Below, one piece after another: positions 6,225-12,760 of a stretch of 24,485 nt of DNA. The position numbers and the translations under genes are program-made. Source of the DNA: a virus; IMG/VR virus record IMGVR_UViG_3300048593_000271, positions 1 to 24,485 of that record. One strand, 5' to 3'. Position 1 is the first letter of the stretch, and every line of letters starts with the position of its first letter. The notes under the pieces were generated by a model, which saw only the letters and a list, made by a program, of their open reading frames with translations, did no database searches and was not told the DNA's origin.

Positions 6225-6278
6225 AACTAATATATGAGGTATTACATCTCATACTGTTACCAACAGCTATAATTAGTT
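6225..6278 (-). ncRNA. Structured RNA element G
   Basis: AACTAATATA (6225-6234) pairs with TATAATTAGTT (6268-6278) with one bulge. Inside are two hairpins, ATGAG/CTCAT and CTGTT-acc-AACAG. On the minus strand the closing stem is followed by TTATTTTTAAAA. Elements F and E follow immediately with the same architecture. Confidence 0.4.
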
Positions 6279-6283
6279 AAAAA

Positions 6284-6341
6284 TAAATACAAAGTGTGCA
6301 ATATACTTGTCTATACACCACTAACTTCCTCTTTGTATTTA
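6284..6341 (-). ncRNA. Structured RNA element F, closed by an 11-bp stem
   Basis: TAAATACAAAG (6284-6294) pairs perfectly with CTTTGTATTTA (6331-6341). The 36-nt interior holds a GTGT...ACAC pairing. The minus-strand 3' arm is followed by TTTATTTTTAAC. It is the middle member of three adjacent closed-stem elements (G, F, E), each separated by an A/T spacer AAAAATAAA. Confidence 0.45.
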
Positions 6342-6346
6342 AAAAA

Positions 6347-6464
6347 TAAACTCTACAAGGTTGCACCTTGAAATTATAATGAGGAACCTGTAGAAATGCT
6401 CTATTATAATATATCACTTGGTTTACAAGTCTTTGTGATAATTCCTGCAATTGGATAGAGTTTA
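6347..6464 (-). ncRNA. Structured RNA element E, closed by a 9-bp stem
   Basis: TAAACTCTA (6347-6355) pairs perfectly with TAGAGTTTA (6456-6464). Inside are CAAGG-TTGCA-CCTTG, ACTTG-GTTTA-CAAGT and AATT/AATT, giving a multi-branched, cloverleaf-like plan. The minus-strand 3' end continues TTTTTTAAA, like a terminator tail. No tRNA T-loop or anticodon loop is visible, so it is not a tRNA. Confidence 0.45.
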
Positions 6465-7135
6465 AAATTCGTGCATAGCTACGCTAGTATACTATGTTCT
6501 TTTTTGTATATCATAATCTATTTGTTCTATTGTTTGTAGCTATATTATAAATAGACAAAATACTACAACTCACCTGATCTTATTTCTGCGTCAGTGACAT
6601 AAAAATGCATTTTACACCTAAAACTTTATTTGTTATATCTTTAATAAGATAACCTATAGACTAATAATTACCTATTTTATAAGGGAATAAGCTAACTAAT
6701 AATAAAGAAACTGGTGTCCTCAACATCTTGGAAAGTTATTAAGTTTTTTAGTAAATAAATTGTTCTTTCATCATTGAACTAGTGTATATAATCAGAATAT
6801 ACTATTTAATTTACTATTTTGATAGACATTTCTACTTATATTATTCAATCAATAAGATAAACCAATTTGAGGAAATGTGCTATAATAAAAGAGCAATGTG
6901 GTTAAATTGAATGATGAAATGAGAGAGAATGTTGATTGTAGGGATAATCCTTCACTCATACCACTACATTAACCTCTGTCAAACCCTATAAACACTGACA
7001 TTTCATAGATAATAACTGTGAGATAGAGTTTTAAAAGTAATAAGAGAAATGTCGAGAACTCTTAATACATTTAAAGTATATTCTCACAGTCATATCAATG
7101 ATAGGTTGTTGCATTACTATGTGTAATACTACGTG
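6465..7135. other. Non-coding stretch full of inverted repeats
   Basis: No gene is visible. Long-range complementary arms include TTTCATCATT (6766-6775) with AATGATGAAA (6910-6919), ATGAAATG (6914-6921) with CATTTCAT (6999-7006), and ACTGTGAGA (7015-7023) with TCTCACAGT (7082-7090). Smaller hairpins include TTGTAG/CTACAA near 6534-6566. The first two pairings share bases and cannot form together. The region probably carries further structured RNAs or a long leftward 3' trailer. Strand and boundaries are uncertain. Confidence 0.4.
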
Positions 7136-7159
7136 TCAAACAAAAGAGGTCGAAACCTC
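7136..7159 (-). terminator. Terminator with UUCG tetraloop
   Basis: On the minus strand GAGGT-TTCG-ACCTC (7159-7146) is followed by TTTTGTTTG. A stable UUCG-capped stem plus a T-rich tail sits 7 nt past the stop of the 7167-7592 gene. Confidence 0.75.
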
Positions 7160-7166
7160 AATTGTA

Positions 7167-7592
7167 TTATGGGCCTACCTTAACTACAGGCTCTTTAGCA
7201 ACTTCTTCAAGTACTACAAATTGACGATGTAGTGACTCACGTTGGTCTGCAGGACATAATCTAATTTGGCTGTAACGTCCTAATTTAGCTTCTGTGGAAG
7301 GATTAATATCTTCCTCTTGTCCTTCATAGAAAGGTGTTTTAGAGAAAGCACGATAAGGAGCAATTTTACCCTTATTAACAGAGTTAATTACTAAGTCTAC
7401 TTGGCGAGACACTGCCTCTGTAGACATACCTTTAATCCACACTAAAGATTTCTCTTCTCTAACATAACCTGTGTTCATATCTAATGTTTCATCATTGATT
7501 TCAACACACATTGAGGTTTGTTCTCTACCGTCTGAAGTAGTTTTAGTCCATACTGACTGACTGTTTGCGTCTACGAATTTCTTTGCGTTCAT
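7167..7592 (-). CDS. Soluble protein of unknown function
   Basis: 141 residues, no membrane segment. The sequence is balanced and strand-rich (SVWTKTTSDGREQTSMCVEIND; YVREEKSLVWIKGMSTEAVSRQVDLVINSV; LGRYSQIRLCPADQRESLHRQFVVLEEV). Its GC content and codon use are clearly higher than in the genes left of 5500, which suggests different expression demands or a different origin. It is the first leftward gene from the divergent control region and has its own terminator, so it may be highly expressed. No family is recognised. Confidence 0.8.
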   Translation of the reverse strand: MNAKKFVDANSQSVWTKTTSDGREQTSMCVEINDETLDMNTGYVREEKSLVWIKGMSTEAVSRQVDLVINSVNKGKIAPYRAFSKTPFYEGQEEDINPSTEAKLGRYSQIRLCPADQRESLHRQFVVLEEVAKEPVVKVGP

Positions 7593-7788
7593 GATACGTT
7601 TGTTTATTGTGTAGTGAGTGTTGACAATGTAACTAAAACACTACAATTATACATTAAATTTTAGCAAGCCTATAAAACATAGGGTATACTCCAAAATTTT
7701 GAAGAAGTCGGGGCATGATATTGGCTTAGCAACCACTCTTAATCATAAAAAATTTTAAAAAAAAATATTTTTCAAAAAAAAATTACAA
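7593..7788. promoter_or_regulatory. Divergent intergenic control region
   Basis: Leftward and rightward transcription diverge here. The 5' side of the leftward gene has a hairpin TGTAGTG/CACTACA (about 7609-7646). Next is a closed element AAATTTT/AAAATTT containing CCTAT/ATAGG (about 7656-7700), then an ATGAT/ATCAT arm. A tract of nearly pure A and T (about 7747-7780) precedes promoter P1 and could be an UP-like or bent-DNA segment. No clear leftward promoter was found. Confidence 0.5.
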
Positions 7789-7803
7789 CAATTAGCTATT
7801 AGA
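7789..7803 (+). promoter_or_regulatory. Shared upstream box, copy 1
   Basis: CAATTAGCTATTAGA lies exactly 34 nt upstream of the TTTG box of promoter P1. The identical 15-mer occurs at 20062-20076, and a 13/15 match at 17594-17608, each with the same 34-nt gap. It contains TTAG repeated around CTA. A binding site for a phage or host transcription activator is the likeliest reading. Confidence 0.7.
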
Positions 7804-7837
7804 GAATGTAATTATAACAAAAATTTAACTAAAAAAA

Positions 7838-7869
7838 TTTGGAAATTACAAATAAATGTTGTATCTTTG
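7838..7869 (+). promoter_or_regulatory. Promoter P1 (Bacteroidota type)
   Basis: TTTG (7838-7841), exactly 20 nt, then TATCTTTG (7862-7869) matches the Bacteroidota TTTG/TAnnTTTG consensus. The start of transcription would be near 7875. It drives the structured leader and the T5orf172-like gene. The shared 15-nt box sits 34 nt upstream. Confidence 0.85.
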
Positions 7870-7884
7870 CACTTATTAAAATAT

Positions 7885-8155
7885 CTTACTTTGAAAGATG
7901 CTCTGCTGGATACCATAAATTTGCTCCAGTATCAAAGGGTTAAGTAAGAAGTTGGAATCCAATCGTTCCCAACAATTCAAGACTATAAATTGATTTAACA
8001 AAAAGTGTCACGAACTAAAAATGTTACTAGATAACAGTTAAATCTGGGATAATGCACTGTTTATAGTTCAAGAAGAAGTTAAAATATGACGGTTTATGCA
8101 ATACACACCAGTTTGCATATAGGGATTCTTATATCTAATTACTAAAGTTAGATAT
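7885..8155 (+). ncRNA. Structured leader RNA downstream of P1
   Basis: About 300 nt of transcribed non-coding sequence separates P1 from the first gene. It holds consecutive helices: CTTACTT/AAGTAAG (7885-7891/7942-7948) around GATAC/GTATC; GTTGG/CCAAC; ACTATAAA/TTTATAGT (7982-7989/8060-8067) enclosing GATTTAAC/GTTAAATC (7992-7999/8037-8044) and, as an alternative, ACAGT/ACTGT; TATGCAA/TTGCATA (8095-8101/8113-8119); and ATATCTAA/TTAGATAT (8131-8138/8148-8155). It could be a regulatory 5' UTR or several processed small RNAs. Confidence 0.55.
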
Positions 8156-8183
8156 TAAATAGTTAATTATAAATTAATATATA

Positions 8184-8687
8184 ATGGTGTATTTTGTGTC
8201 CGATGGTATCTATACTAAAATAGGTAAAAGTAAAACTCCTTTAAATAGAATAAAGGAATTACAAACAAGTAATGCTAATAAATTATTTTTTACACATTTA
8301 TTTGATGTAGAATATAAAACTGATTCTAATAATGAATGGTTTGATTTAAGAAATGTTAATATTGAAAATATACTTATTGGTAATCTATTTAAAATTCCAC
8401 AATTTATAGATATTAAACTAGCTGAGTTTAAAGCTTTACAATTTAATTCTAAAGTTAATAAAACATTTAAACAAAATCAAAATATTCCTAATACAGATAG
8501 TTGTGATAAAAGTAAAATTAAATTATTATTAGACGATATTAAACATTGTTTAAAGAATAAAAAAAATACAAGAATATCCTATCATAAATATATTGTTGAT
8601 TATGGTTTTACTAAAGAACAAATATCTTTTTTTGTAAAATCAGCAAGATTAAACAAATTAGTAGCTAAACACAATAATAATATTTAG
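8184..8687 (+). CDS. T5orf172 / GIY-YIG-superfamily-like protein
   Basis: 167 residues. The N-terminus (VYFVSDGIYTKIGKSKTPLNR, then IKELQTSNANKLFF) matches the T5orf172/MUG113 branch of the GIY-YIG nuclease superfamily: the VYFVSD strand, KIGKS in place of YIG, and Arg of NRIKELQ. The family normally has a helix with the catalytic Glu and a His before a final EWF motif. Here EWFDL follows only about 15 residues after THLFDVEY, so that helix appears shortened or lost and activity is doubtful. The C-terminal two-thirds is basic and helical and may bind DNA. It is a single-gene unit between P1 and a terminator. Confidence 0.7.
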   Translation: MVYFVSDGIYTKIGKSKTPLNRIKELQTSNANKLFFTHLFDVEYKTDSNNEWFDLRNVNIENILIGNLFKIPQFIDIKLAEFKALQFNSKVNKTFKQNQNIPNTDSCDKSKIKLLLDDIKHCLKNKKNTRISYHKYIVDYGFTKEQISFFVKSARLNKLVAKHNNNI

Positions 8688-8717
8688 TACCCCTCCTATG
8701 ATAGTATTGTAGGATCC

Positions 8718-8751
8718 AACCACTTTAACTTAGGTTTTAGTGGTTTTTTTT
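8718..8751 (+). terminator. Intrinsic terminator
   Basis: AACCACT (8718-8724) pairs with AGTGGTT (8739-8745), followed by a run of T. It ends the P1 transcript after the T5orf172-like gene. P2 begins about 40 nt later. Confidence 0.85.
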
Positions 8752-8792
8752 ATGTCTATATATGTTAAAGTTTTGTTAAACACTTTAAATAA

Positions 8793-8824
8793 TTTGGATA
8801 TATCATTTATTTTTTGTATCTTTG
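8793..8824 (+). promoter_or_regulatory. Promoter P2 (Bacteroidota type, no upstream box)
   Basis: TTTG (8793-8796), 20 nt, TATCTTTG (8817-8824). The predicted start lies near 8830, 18 nt before the ATG at 8848. Unlike P1, P3 and P4 it has no copy of the 15-nt box 34 nt upstream, where terminator and A/T sequence lie instead. It probably drives the long operon 8848-17624. Confidence 0.85.
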
Positions 8825-8847
8825 TACAAGATTTAAAATTAGAGGTT

Positions 8848-9042
8848 ATGACATATAAAGATTGGTGTAGTAAATTACAGTGGTTAAGAGATAAAGTTAT
8901 ATTACCAGATGGTACTTCACTTAGTAAAGCAGATTATATTACTAAAGATGGATTTGATATTAAATCCTTTAATGAATTACTTTATAACTTATATGAAAAA
9001 CAAACAAAAGAAGTTAAATATTTTAATGATGAATGGAATTAA
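8848..9042 (+). CDS. Small protein of unknown function, first gene of P2 operon
   Basis: 64 residues beginning MTYKDWCSKLQWLRDKVILPDG. A longer in-frame start at 8740 is rejected because promoter P2 and its start point lie inside that extension. The protein is mixed and charged with a short aromatic/acidic tail (YEKQTKEVKYFNDEWN). No family is recognised. The stop abuts the ATG of the next gene. Confidence 0.75.
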   Translation: MTYKDWCSKLQWLRDKVILPDGTSLSKADYITKDGFDIKSFNELLYNLYEKQTKEVKYFNDEWN

Positions 9043-9225
9043 ATGAGGATAACAGATAATATATTTATAGAACTTAATAATCCTAGAATAGAATTTACAT
9101 TAGGGTTACATCACGAAATAGATATGGTGATGATAGAGAAAGAAGATGAAGAAGAGAATGAAATTATACCAATGTATAGATTGGTTTTAGGATTTTTAGT
9201 GTTTAACATAACAATATTTTACTAA
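9043..9225 (+). CDS. Small acidic protein
   Basis: 60 residues. An acidic central part (MIEKEDEEENEIIP) follows a strand-like N-terminus, and the C-terminus is hydrophobic (LVLGFLVFNITIFY), possibly a short membrane or packing segment. It starts directly after the previous stop and ends in TAATG, overlapping the next start by 1 nt. Unknown function. Confidence 0.65.
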   Translation: MRITDNIFIELNNPRIEFTLGLHHEIDMVMIEKEDEEENEIIPMYRLVLGFLVFNITIFY

Positions 9226-9500
9226 TGTTTTTAGATATACAAAAGAAATACAACGAAATAGAACAAGATATTATAGAGAATGAAAAGGATATATTTTTAA
9301 GATATAACTATTTTTCTAAGAAATATAAGGGTGATAGATTAAATGATGTGAATGTAGGTTTATTTTTAAATGATAATTTAGAACCAGTAGCACAGATATT
9401 TGTTAGAAACAAAACGGGTTATATTAAAAAACATATAATCTTTAATAGAGAAGGAAATAAAATTTTAAATACAATAACTTTAAATTATAAAATAAACTAA
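9225..9500 (+). CDS. Small protein of unknown function
   Basis: 91 residues. A helical charged N-terminus (DIQKKYNEIEQDIIENEKDIF) is followed by a strand-rich half (LNDVNVGLFLNDNLEPVAQIFV; IKKHIIFNREGNKI). No family is recognised. It overlaps both neighbours by 1 nt (TAATG junctions), so translation is coupled. Confidence 0.75.
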   Translation: MFLDIQKKYNEIEQDIIENEKDIFLRYNYFSKKYKGDRLNDVNVGLFLNDNLEPVAQIFVRNKTGYIKKHIIFNREGNKILNTITLNYKIN

Positions 9501-9805
9501 TGGGAGATATATTTTTATATAATGAAGCAGAGCATTATGTTAATACTTTAAATGGAGTATTAAATCAAGGTAATCTTGAATTTGCTAAAAAAACATTACT
9601 GTTTGATACAGTAAGACCACACACAGAGGTTGTATCAGCTAAACAACATTATCCAGAGAATGATCTTTCTAAAGTAGAACTTAAAATTGATGTGGTTCTA
9701 ATGGATAGAGAAAGATATGATAGATTAATTAAGTTGGAGAAAGCATTAAATAGTCAATATAATAATAGTACTAAAAAAGAATATTTAAATTTTCCTAAAT
9801 TATAA
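9500..9805 (+). CDS. Small protein of unknown function
   Basis: 101 residues with no recognised family. The N-terminal half is helical (EAEHYVNTLNGVLNQGNLEFAK). A strand VELKIDVVLMDRERYDRLIK follows, with a polar tail. It could be a small binding or assembly-associated protein. It lies in the tightly packed P2 operon and starts at a TAATG overlap. Confidence 0.75.
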   Translation: MGDIFLYNEAEHYVNTLNGVLNQGNLEFAKKTLLFDTVRPHTEVVSAKQHYPENDLSKVELKIDVVLMDRERYDRLIKLEKALNSQYNNSTKKEYLNFPKL

Positions 9806-9808
9806 TTT

Positions 9809-10105
9809 ATGAGTAGTTATATGAAAAGTGGGTTACGTCAAATGAAAGTAGCTGAAGGTAAGAAAACAAAGAAACATGTAAAAGCTTCTTATAAGATTAT
9901 GCATGACATGGAAGAAATAAGTAAATTTTTAGATCCAACAATAGATTACAATGAAGAAAATATTAATGAATATGTTTTACCTTTGTACGGTAGGGATCTT
10001 GATCCAATGGAAAAGTTTCTAGTGTTAGGTAAGATACACTCACGTAAAGAAGATGTTGTTAATAATATAGAAGTTAAACATGGCTTACAAAATAACACTG
10101 AATAA
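9809..10105 (+). CDS. Small protein of unknown function
   Basis: 98 residues. The N-terminus is very basic (MKSGLRQMKVAEGKKTKKHVK) and the rest acidic (DMEEISKFLDPTIDYNEENINEYV), then DPMEKFLVLGKIHSRKEDVVNN. A nucleic-acid-binding role is possible but unproven. Its end overlaps the next gene by 26 nt. Confidence 0.72.
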   Translation: MSSYMKSGLRQMKVAEGKKTKKHVKASYKIMHDMEEISKFLDPTIDYNEENINEYVLPLYGRDLDPMEKFLVLGKIHSRKEDVVNNIEVKHGLQNNTE

Positions 10106-10361
10106 TATTAAACAGTATATTGAAGGTAATACCCAGATGATGTTAGATGGTCTGGGTATAAAACCTGACTATTATAAAGAACAGATTGCTTATAGAATGT
10201 TACAATGTAGAGATTGTATGTCTAAAGGTGAATGTGCTTATTGTGGTTGTAGTGTACCTGGAAAGTTATATGTTGCTCAATCTTGTAATAATGGTAAAAG
10301 ATTTCCTGATTTAATGGATGAAACAGAATGGACTAAATATAAAGAAGACAATGACATTTAA
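10080..10361 (+). CDS. Zinc-binding Cys-rich protein
   Basis: 93 residues. A C-terminal Cys cluster has the pattern QCRDC-MSKGEC-AYCGC (about residues 43-58) with a further Cys in VAQSCNNGKRFPD. At least four Cys in CxxC-like spacing indicate a structural zinc site. The N-terminal half is helical (KITLNNIKQYIEGNTQMMLDG). A regulatory or morphogenesis-adapter role is possible. It overlaps the genes on both sides. Confidence 0.78.
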   Translation: MAYKITLNNIKQYIEGNTQMMLDGLGIKPDYYKEQIAYRMLQCRDCMSKGECAYCGCSVPGKLYVAQSCNNGKRFPDLMDETEWTKYKEDNDI

Positions 10362-10569
10362 TAATACATATACATTAAAGGATAAAAACATTAAGAAGCT
10401 TTTAGATAAAGTAGAAGCATTTATAACTAATATGAATGTGTTTACAACTAAGCATGAAGGATATTCTTATAAGTTAGAAATTAGTAAGTTTAAAAACTTA
10501 TGGGAAGCAGAAATACATATAAAAGATGAAAAGCAAAATAGTATTAAAAGAACTGAAAAAACTCTATAA
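10351..10569 (+). CDS. Small protein of unknown function
   Basis: 72 residues from the ATG at 10351 (MTFNNTYTLKDKNIKKLLDK). An upstream in-frame ATG at 10318 would enlarge the overlap with the zinc protein from 11 to 44 nt, so I prefer 10351. The protein is Lys-rich with strand-like stretches (YSYKLEISKFKNLWEAEIHIKD). Unknown function; it overlaps the next gene by 44 nt. Confidence 0.65.
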   Translation: MTFNNTYTLKDKNIKKLLDKVEAFITNMNVFTTKHEGYSYKLEISKFKNLWEAEIHIKDEKQNSIKRTEKTL

Positions 10570-10837
10570 ACATTTAACGTATTATAATTGGTTAGCACCT
10601 TTTCCAGTATATGATACAGATTATGTAAAAGACGTTGATAATAAAATTAAAGAGATAATGGAAAATAATAAAAAAGATTATGACGAGGAACCAGTAGTAG
10701 CTTGTAAGTATTGTAAAAGTTTACACATTGAAACAGATGAATTAAACAATGATGTGTGTATGAAATGTGGTAGTATTAATGAACTACAAACATTTAAAAA
10801 TATTTTTGACTACAAAAAATTTAAAGAAGAATCATAA
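10526..10837 (+). CDS. Zinc-ribbon protein
   Basis: 103 residues. The N-terminus is helical and basic, the middle has an aromatic patch (YYNWLAPFPVYDTDY), and the C-terminal half holds a classical two-knuckle zinc ribbon, CKYC-(15 residues)-CMKCGS (about residues 60-83). Such ribbons bind nucleic acid or hold subunits of transcription complexes. It sits immediately before PhoH (1-nt gap), so a nucleic-acid role is plausible. The long overlap with the previous gene makes the exact start less sure. Confidence 0.75.
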   Translation: MKSKIVLKELKKLYKHLTYYNWLAPFPVYDTDYVKDVDNKIKEIMENNKKDYDEEPVVACKYCKSLHIETDELNNDVCMKCGSINELQTFKNIFDYKKFKEES

Positions 10838-10838
10838 T

Positions 10839-11504
10839 ATGCATCAAGCTAACAGACAACGTAAAAATGAAATTAAATATAATGTCACTTTAAATGAAGA
10901 ACAGAAAGAAGCTAAACGAGCTATTATAGATAATCAAATTGTAATAATTACTGGTAGAGCAGGTTCGGGTAAATCATTAGTAGGTGCTGTTACAGCTTTA
11001 GATTTTTTAAATACTAAACAATGTGATAAAGTATTAGTTGCTAGAAGTGCTGTTGAAGTAGGTAAATCATTAGGTTTTTTACCTGGAGATTTAAAAGAAA
11101 AGTTTAATCCTTATATGGAAGCTTTAATAGAAAATCTTTATAAGTGTATGGATAGATTAAAAATTGATGATTTTGTTAAACAAGGAAAAATTCAAGCTTT
11201 ACCTGTACAGTTTATTAGGGGTAAAACTATTGATGATATATTGATTGTTGAAGAAGCACAAAACCTAACACCTAAAGAAATGGAAGCAATTTTAACCAGA
11301 TTAGGTACTACAGGTAAAATAATTGTTAATGGTGATGCTAGTCAACGAGATATTAGTTTAGATAAAGAAACAGGTGGTATAACAGGATTAGACTTTGCAA
11401 TTGAGTTATCTAAAAACATTGAAGGTATTGTACACATTAAACTTAAAGAAAATCACAGAAGTGGACTAGTCGGAAAAATACTAGATTATATATATGGAAA
11501 ATAA
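10839..11504 (+). CDS. phoH: PhoH-like ATPase
   Basis: 221 residues. Walker A GRAGSGKS lies at about 39-46. Walker B-like ILIVEEAQN, typical of PhoH, lies at about 134-142. VARSAVEVGKSLGFLPGD and the ENHRSG near the C-terminus also match the family. PhoH-like proteins are P-loop ATPases related to RNA helicases and are common in phages, where their role is unsettled (RNA processing or nucleotide stress). The start is the ATG at 10839, directly after the upstream stop; an extension to 10767 would overlap the zinc-ribbon gene by 71 nt. The stop overlaps the next ATG by 1 nt. Confidence 0.95.
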   Translation: MHQANRQRKNEIKYNVTLNEEQKEAKRAIIDNQIVIITGRAGSGKSLVGAVTALDFLNTKQCDKVLVARSAVEVGKSLGFLPGDLKEKFNPYMEALIENLYKCMDRLKIDDFVKQGKIQALPVQFIRGKTIDDILIVEEAQNLTPKEMEAILTRLGTTGKIIVNGDASQRDISLDKETGGITGLDFAIELSKNIEGIVHIKLKENHRSGLVGKILDYIYGK

Positions 11505-11890
11505 TGAACAATGTTAAACAAGCAAATATTAATATTAAGTTAAAAAACCTATTTTTTAAATGGTTAGAGATAACAAAACCTTTACATAAGTTAACACCAC
11601 AAGAACAAGATGTATTAGCATTACTATTATATTATCATTATAAAACCAAACACGAAACTACAAACGAAAAGATCTTGTGGAAAATAGTGTTTGATTATGA
11701 TACTAAAATGAAAATTAAAGAAAATTTAAATATGAAAGATAGTGCTTTACAAACAGTACTAACTAAATTAAGACAGAAGAAAATTATAATTGATAATAAA
11801 ATCTCTCCTATCTTTATTCCTTCATTAGAATTAAATAGTAAAAATTTTAAAATGATATATAATTTTAATATTATTAGTGATGAAAAATAA
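11504..11890 (+). CDS. Winged-helix-like DNA-binding protein
   Basis: 128 residues. The sequence LTPQEQDVLALLLYY followed by a helix MKDSALQTVLTKLRQKKII and a beta-hairpin-like IIDNKISPIFIPSL reads as a helix-turn-helix with a wing. It could be a late-gene regulator or a replication or packaging accessory; the candidate target would be the 15-nt promoter box, but no evidence links them. The N-terminus is basic. It overlaps phoH by 1 nt and the next gene by 14 nt. Confidence 0.6.
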   Translation: MNNVKQANINIKLKNLFFKWLEITKPLHKLTPQEQDVLALLLYYHYKTKHETTNEKILWKIVFDYDTKMKIKENLNMKDSALQTVLTKLRQKKIIIDNKISPIFIPSLELNSKNFKMIYNFNIISDEK

Positions 11891-12149
11891 AACACATGAG
11901 AGAAAGGTACAACAATTAATTCACAGAATAGGTTTAAAACATAACTTAACAGATAAACAGGTTGAGGAGATTATAAATTCTCAATATGAGTTTATAAAAG
12001 AAAAAATAATAGAAATAGACATCAATGATGTTGAAATAAAAAGTAATTTTTTACTTAAATACTTAGGTAAATTGTATATAGATAGAGATAAATTAAAAAG
12101 TAAAATTGAATCGTATGAAAGAAGACACGCAGACAAACATGAATCATGA
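11877..12149 (+). CDS. Small helical phage protein
   Basis: 90 residues. The core LTDKQVEEIINSQYEFIKEKI followed by a short LLKYLGKLYIDR resembles a widespread family of small phage proteins with a helix pair and a Y-x-GK-x strand (an IHF-like arrangement has been my impression of such proteins). The C-terminus is basic (KLKSKIESYERRHADKH). DNA binding is possible. It overlaps the GroES-like gene by about 11 nt. Confidence 0.6.
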   Translation: MMKNKTHERKVQQLIHRIGLKHNLTDKQVEEIINSQYEFIKEKIIEIDINDVEIKSNFLLKYLGKLYIDRDKLKSKIESYERRHADKHES

Positions 12150-12492
12150 TGATATATTAGATGTTATTACAGATTTTCCTGTAAAACCATTATGGGGGCA
12201 AGTGATTATTACAGTTAACACTGATGAAGCAGACGGAGTATTAGTATTATCTGATAGTTCTTTTTCTGAAAAACAATATGTTGTATCAGGAAGTATTGAA
12301 TATGGAGATACTAAAGTTGTTCCAGGAACACCAGTATTGATTGATATTAAGAAATTAATGAAAACTGTAAAGACAGAAGTTGATAATGTTTATGGAGAAT
12401 ATAAAGTTGTAGAAATTGATCCACTTAAAGTAAATGGAATAATGTATGCAGTAGTAGATAGTAGAGTAATTAAAGCAATTGATTTAAGATAA
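12139..12492 (+). CDS. groES: GroES-like co-chaperonin
   Basis: 117 residues (ATG 12139; ATG 12115 is an alternative). The pattern fits GroES: KPLWGQVIITV (like RPLHDRVIVK), a loop region EADGVLVLSDSSFSEKQYVV corresponding to the mobile loop, then SGSIEYGDTKVVPGTPVLID (like GxVxAVGxG...VKVGDxVxF), and a final MYAVVDSRVIKAI (like ESDILAIVE). GroES caps the GroEL cavity. It is about 20 residues longer than host GroES. The GroEL-like gene lies 1.4 kb downstream in the same operon, so the phage appears to bring a full pair. Confidence 0.75.
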   Translation: MNHDDILDVITDFPVKPLWGQVIITVNTDEADGVLVLSDSSFSEKQYVVSGSIEYGDTKVVPGTPVLIDIKKLMKTVKTEVDNVYGEYKVVEIDPLKVNGIMYAVVDSRVIKAIDLR

Positions 12493-12511
12493 TAAATAAA
12501 AAATAGAAAAT

Positions 12512-12760
12512 ATGACAATAGTATTAAGTATTGTATTGATTTTAACTGTAGCAGCAGTATTTAAATATAAAAGAAAAATTAGTGAATTGAATGCAACAAT
12601 AGATGCATTAGAACTTGAAATTTTAGAAATAAACTATAGATGGGAAAAAGAACTTAATGTTTATCAACTTAGTATTGATAATCTTAAACTTACACAATGT
12701 AAGAATGAGTGTAAAGAATCTGAACCAGTTGTAGTTAAAGTTAGAAAACCTAAAAAATAA
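12512..12760 (+). CDS. Membrane-anchored coiled-coil protein
   Basis: 82 residues. An N-terminal membrane segment (TIVLSIVLILTVAAVF, residues 2-17) and a KYKRK stop-transfer are followed by a heptad-rich helix (ISELNATIDALELEILEINYR...) and a Lys-rich tail. The layout resembles a short phage inner-membrane or spanin-like protein, but no lysis gene is nearby, so the function is unknown. It overlaps the next start by 1 nt (TAATG). Confidence 0.72.
   Translation: MTIVLSIVLILTVAAVFKYKRKISELNATIDALELEILEINYRWEKELNVYQLSIDNLKLTQCKNECKESEPVVVKVRKPKK

Noticed and set aside
6184-7135. CRISPR array
   Set aside because: The repeats are inverted arms of different sequence, not regularly spaced direct repeats.
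7593-7788. Replication origin in the A/T tract
   Set aside because: No iterons or initiator gene nearby. AT-richness alone is not evidence.
8740-8847. Longer N-terminus for the gene ending at 9042
   Set aside because: Promoter P2 (8793-8824) lies inside the extension, so its transcript could not contain that start.
10767-10838. Upstream start for PhoH
   Set aside because: It would overlap the zinc-ribbon gene by 71 nt. The ATG at 10839 follows its stop by 1 nt and starts the usual PhoH length.
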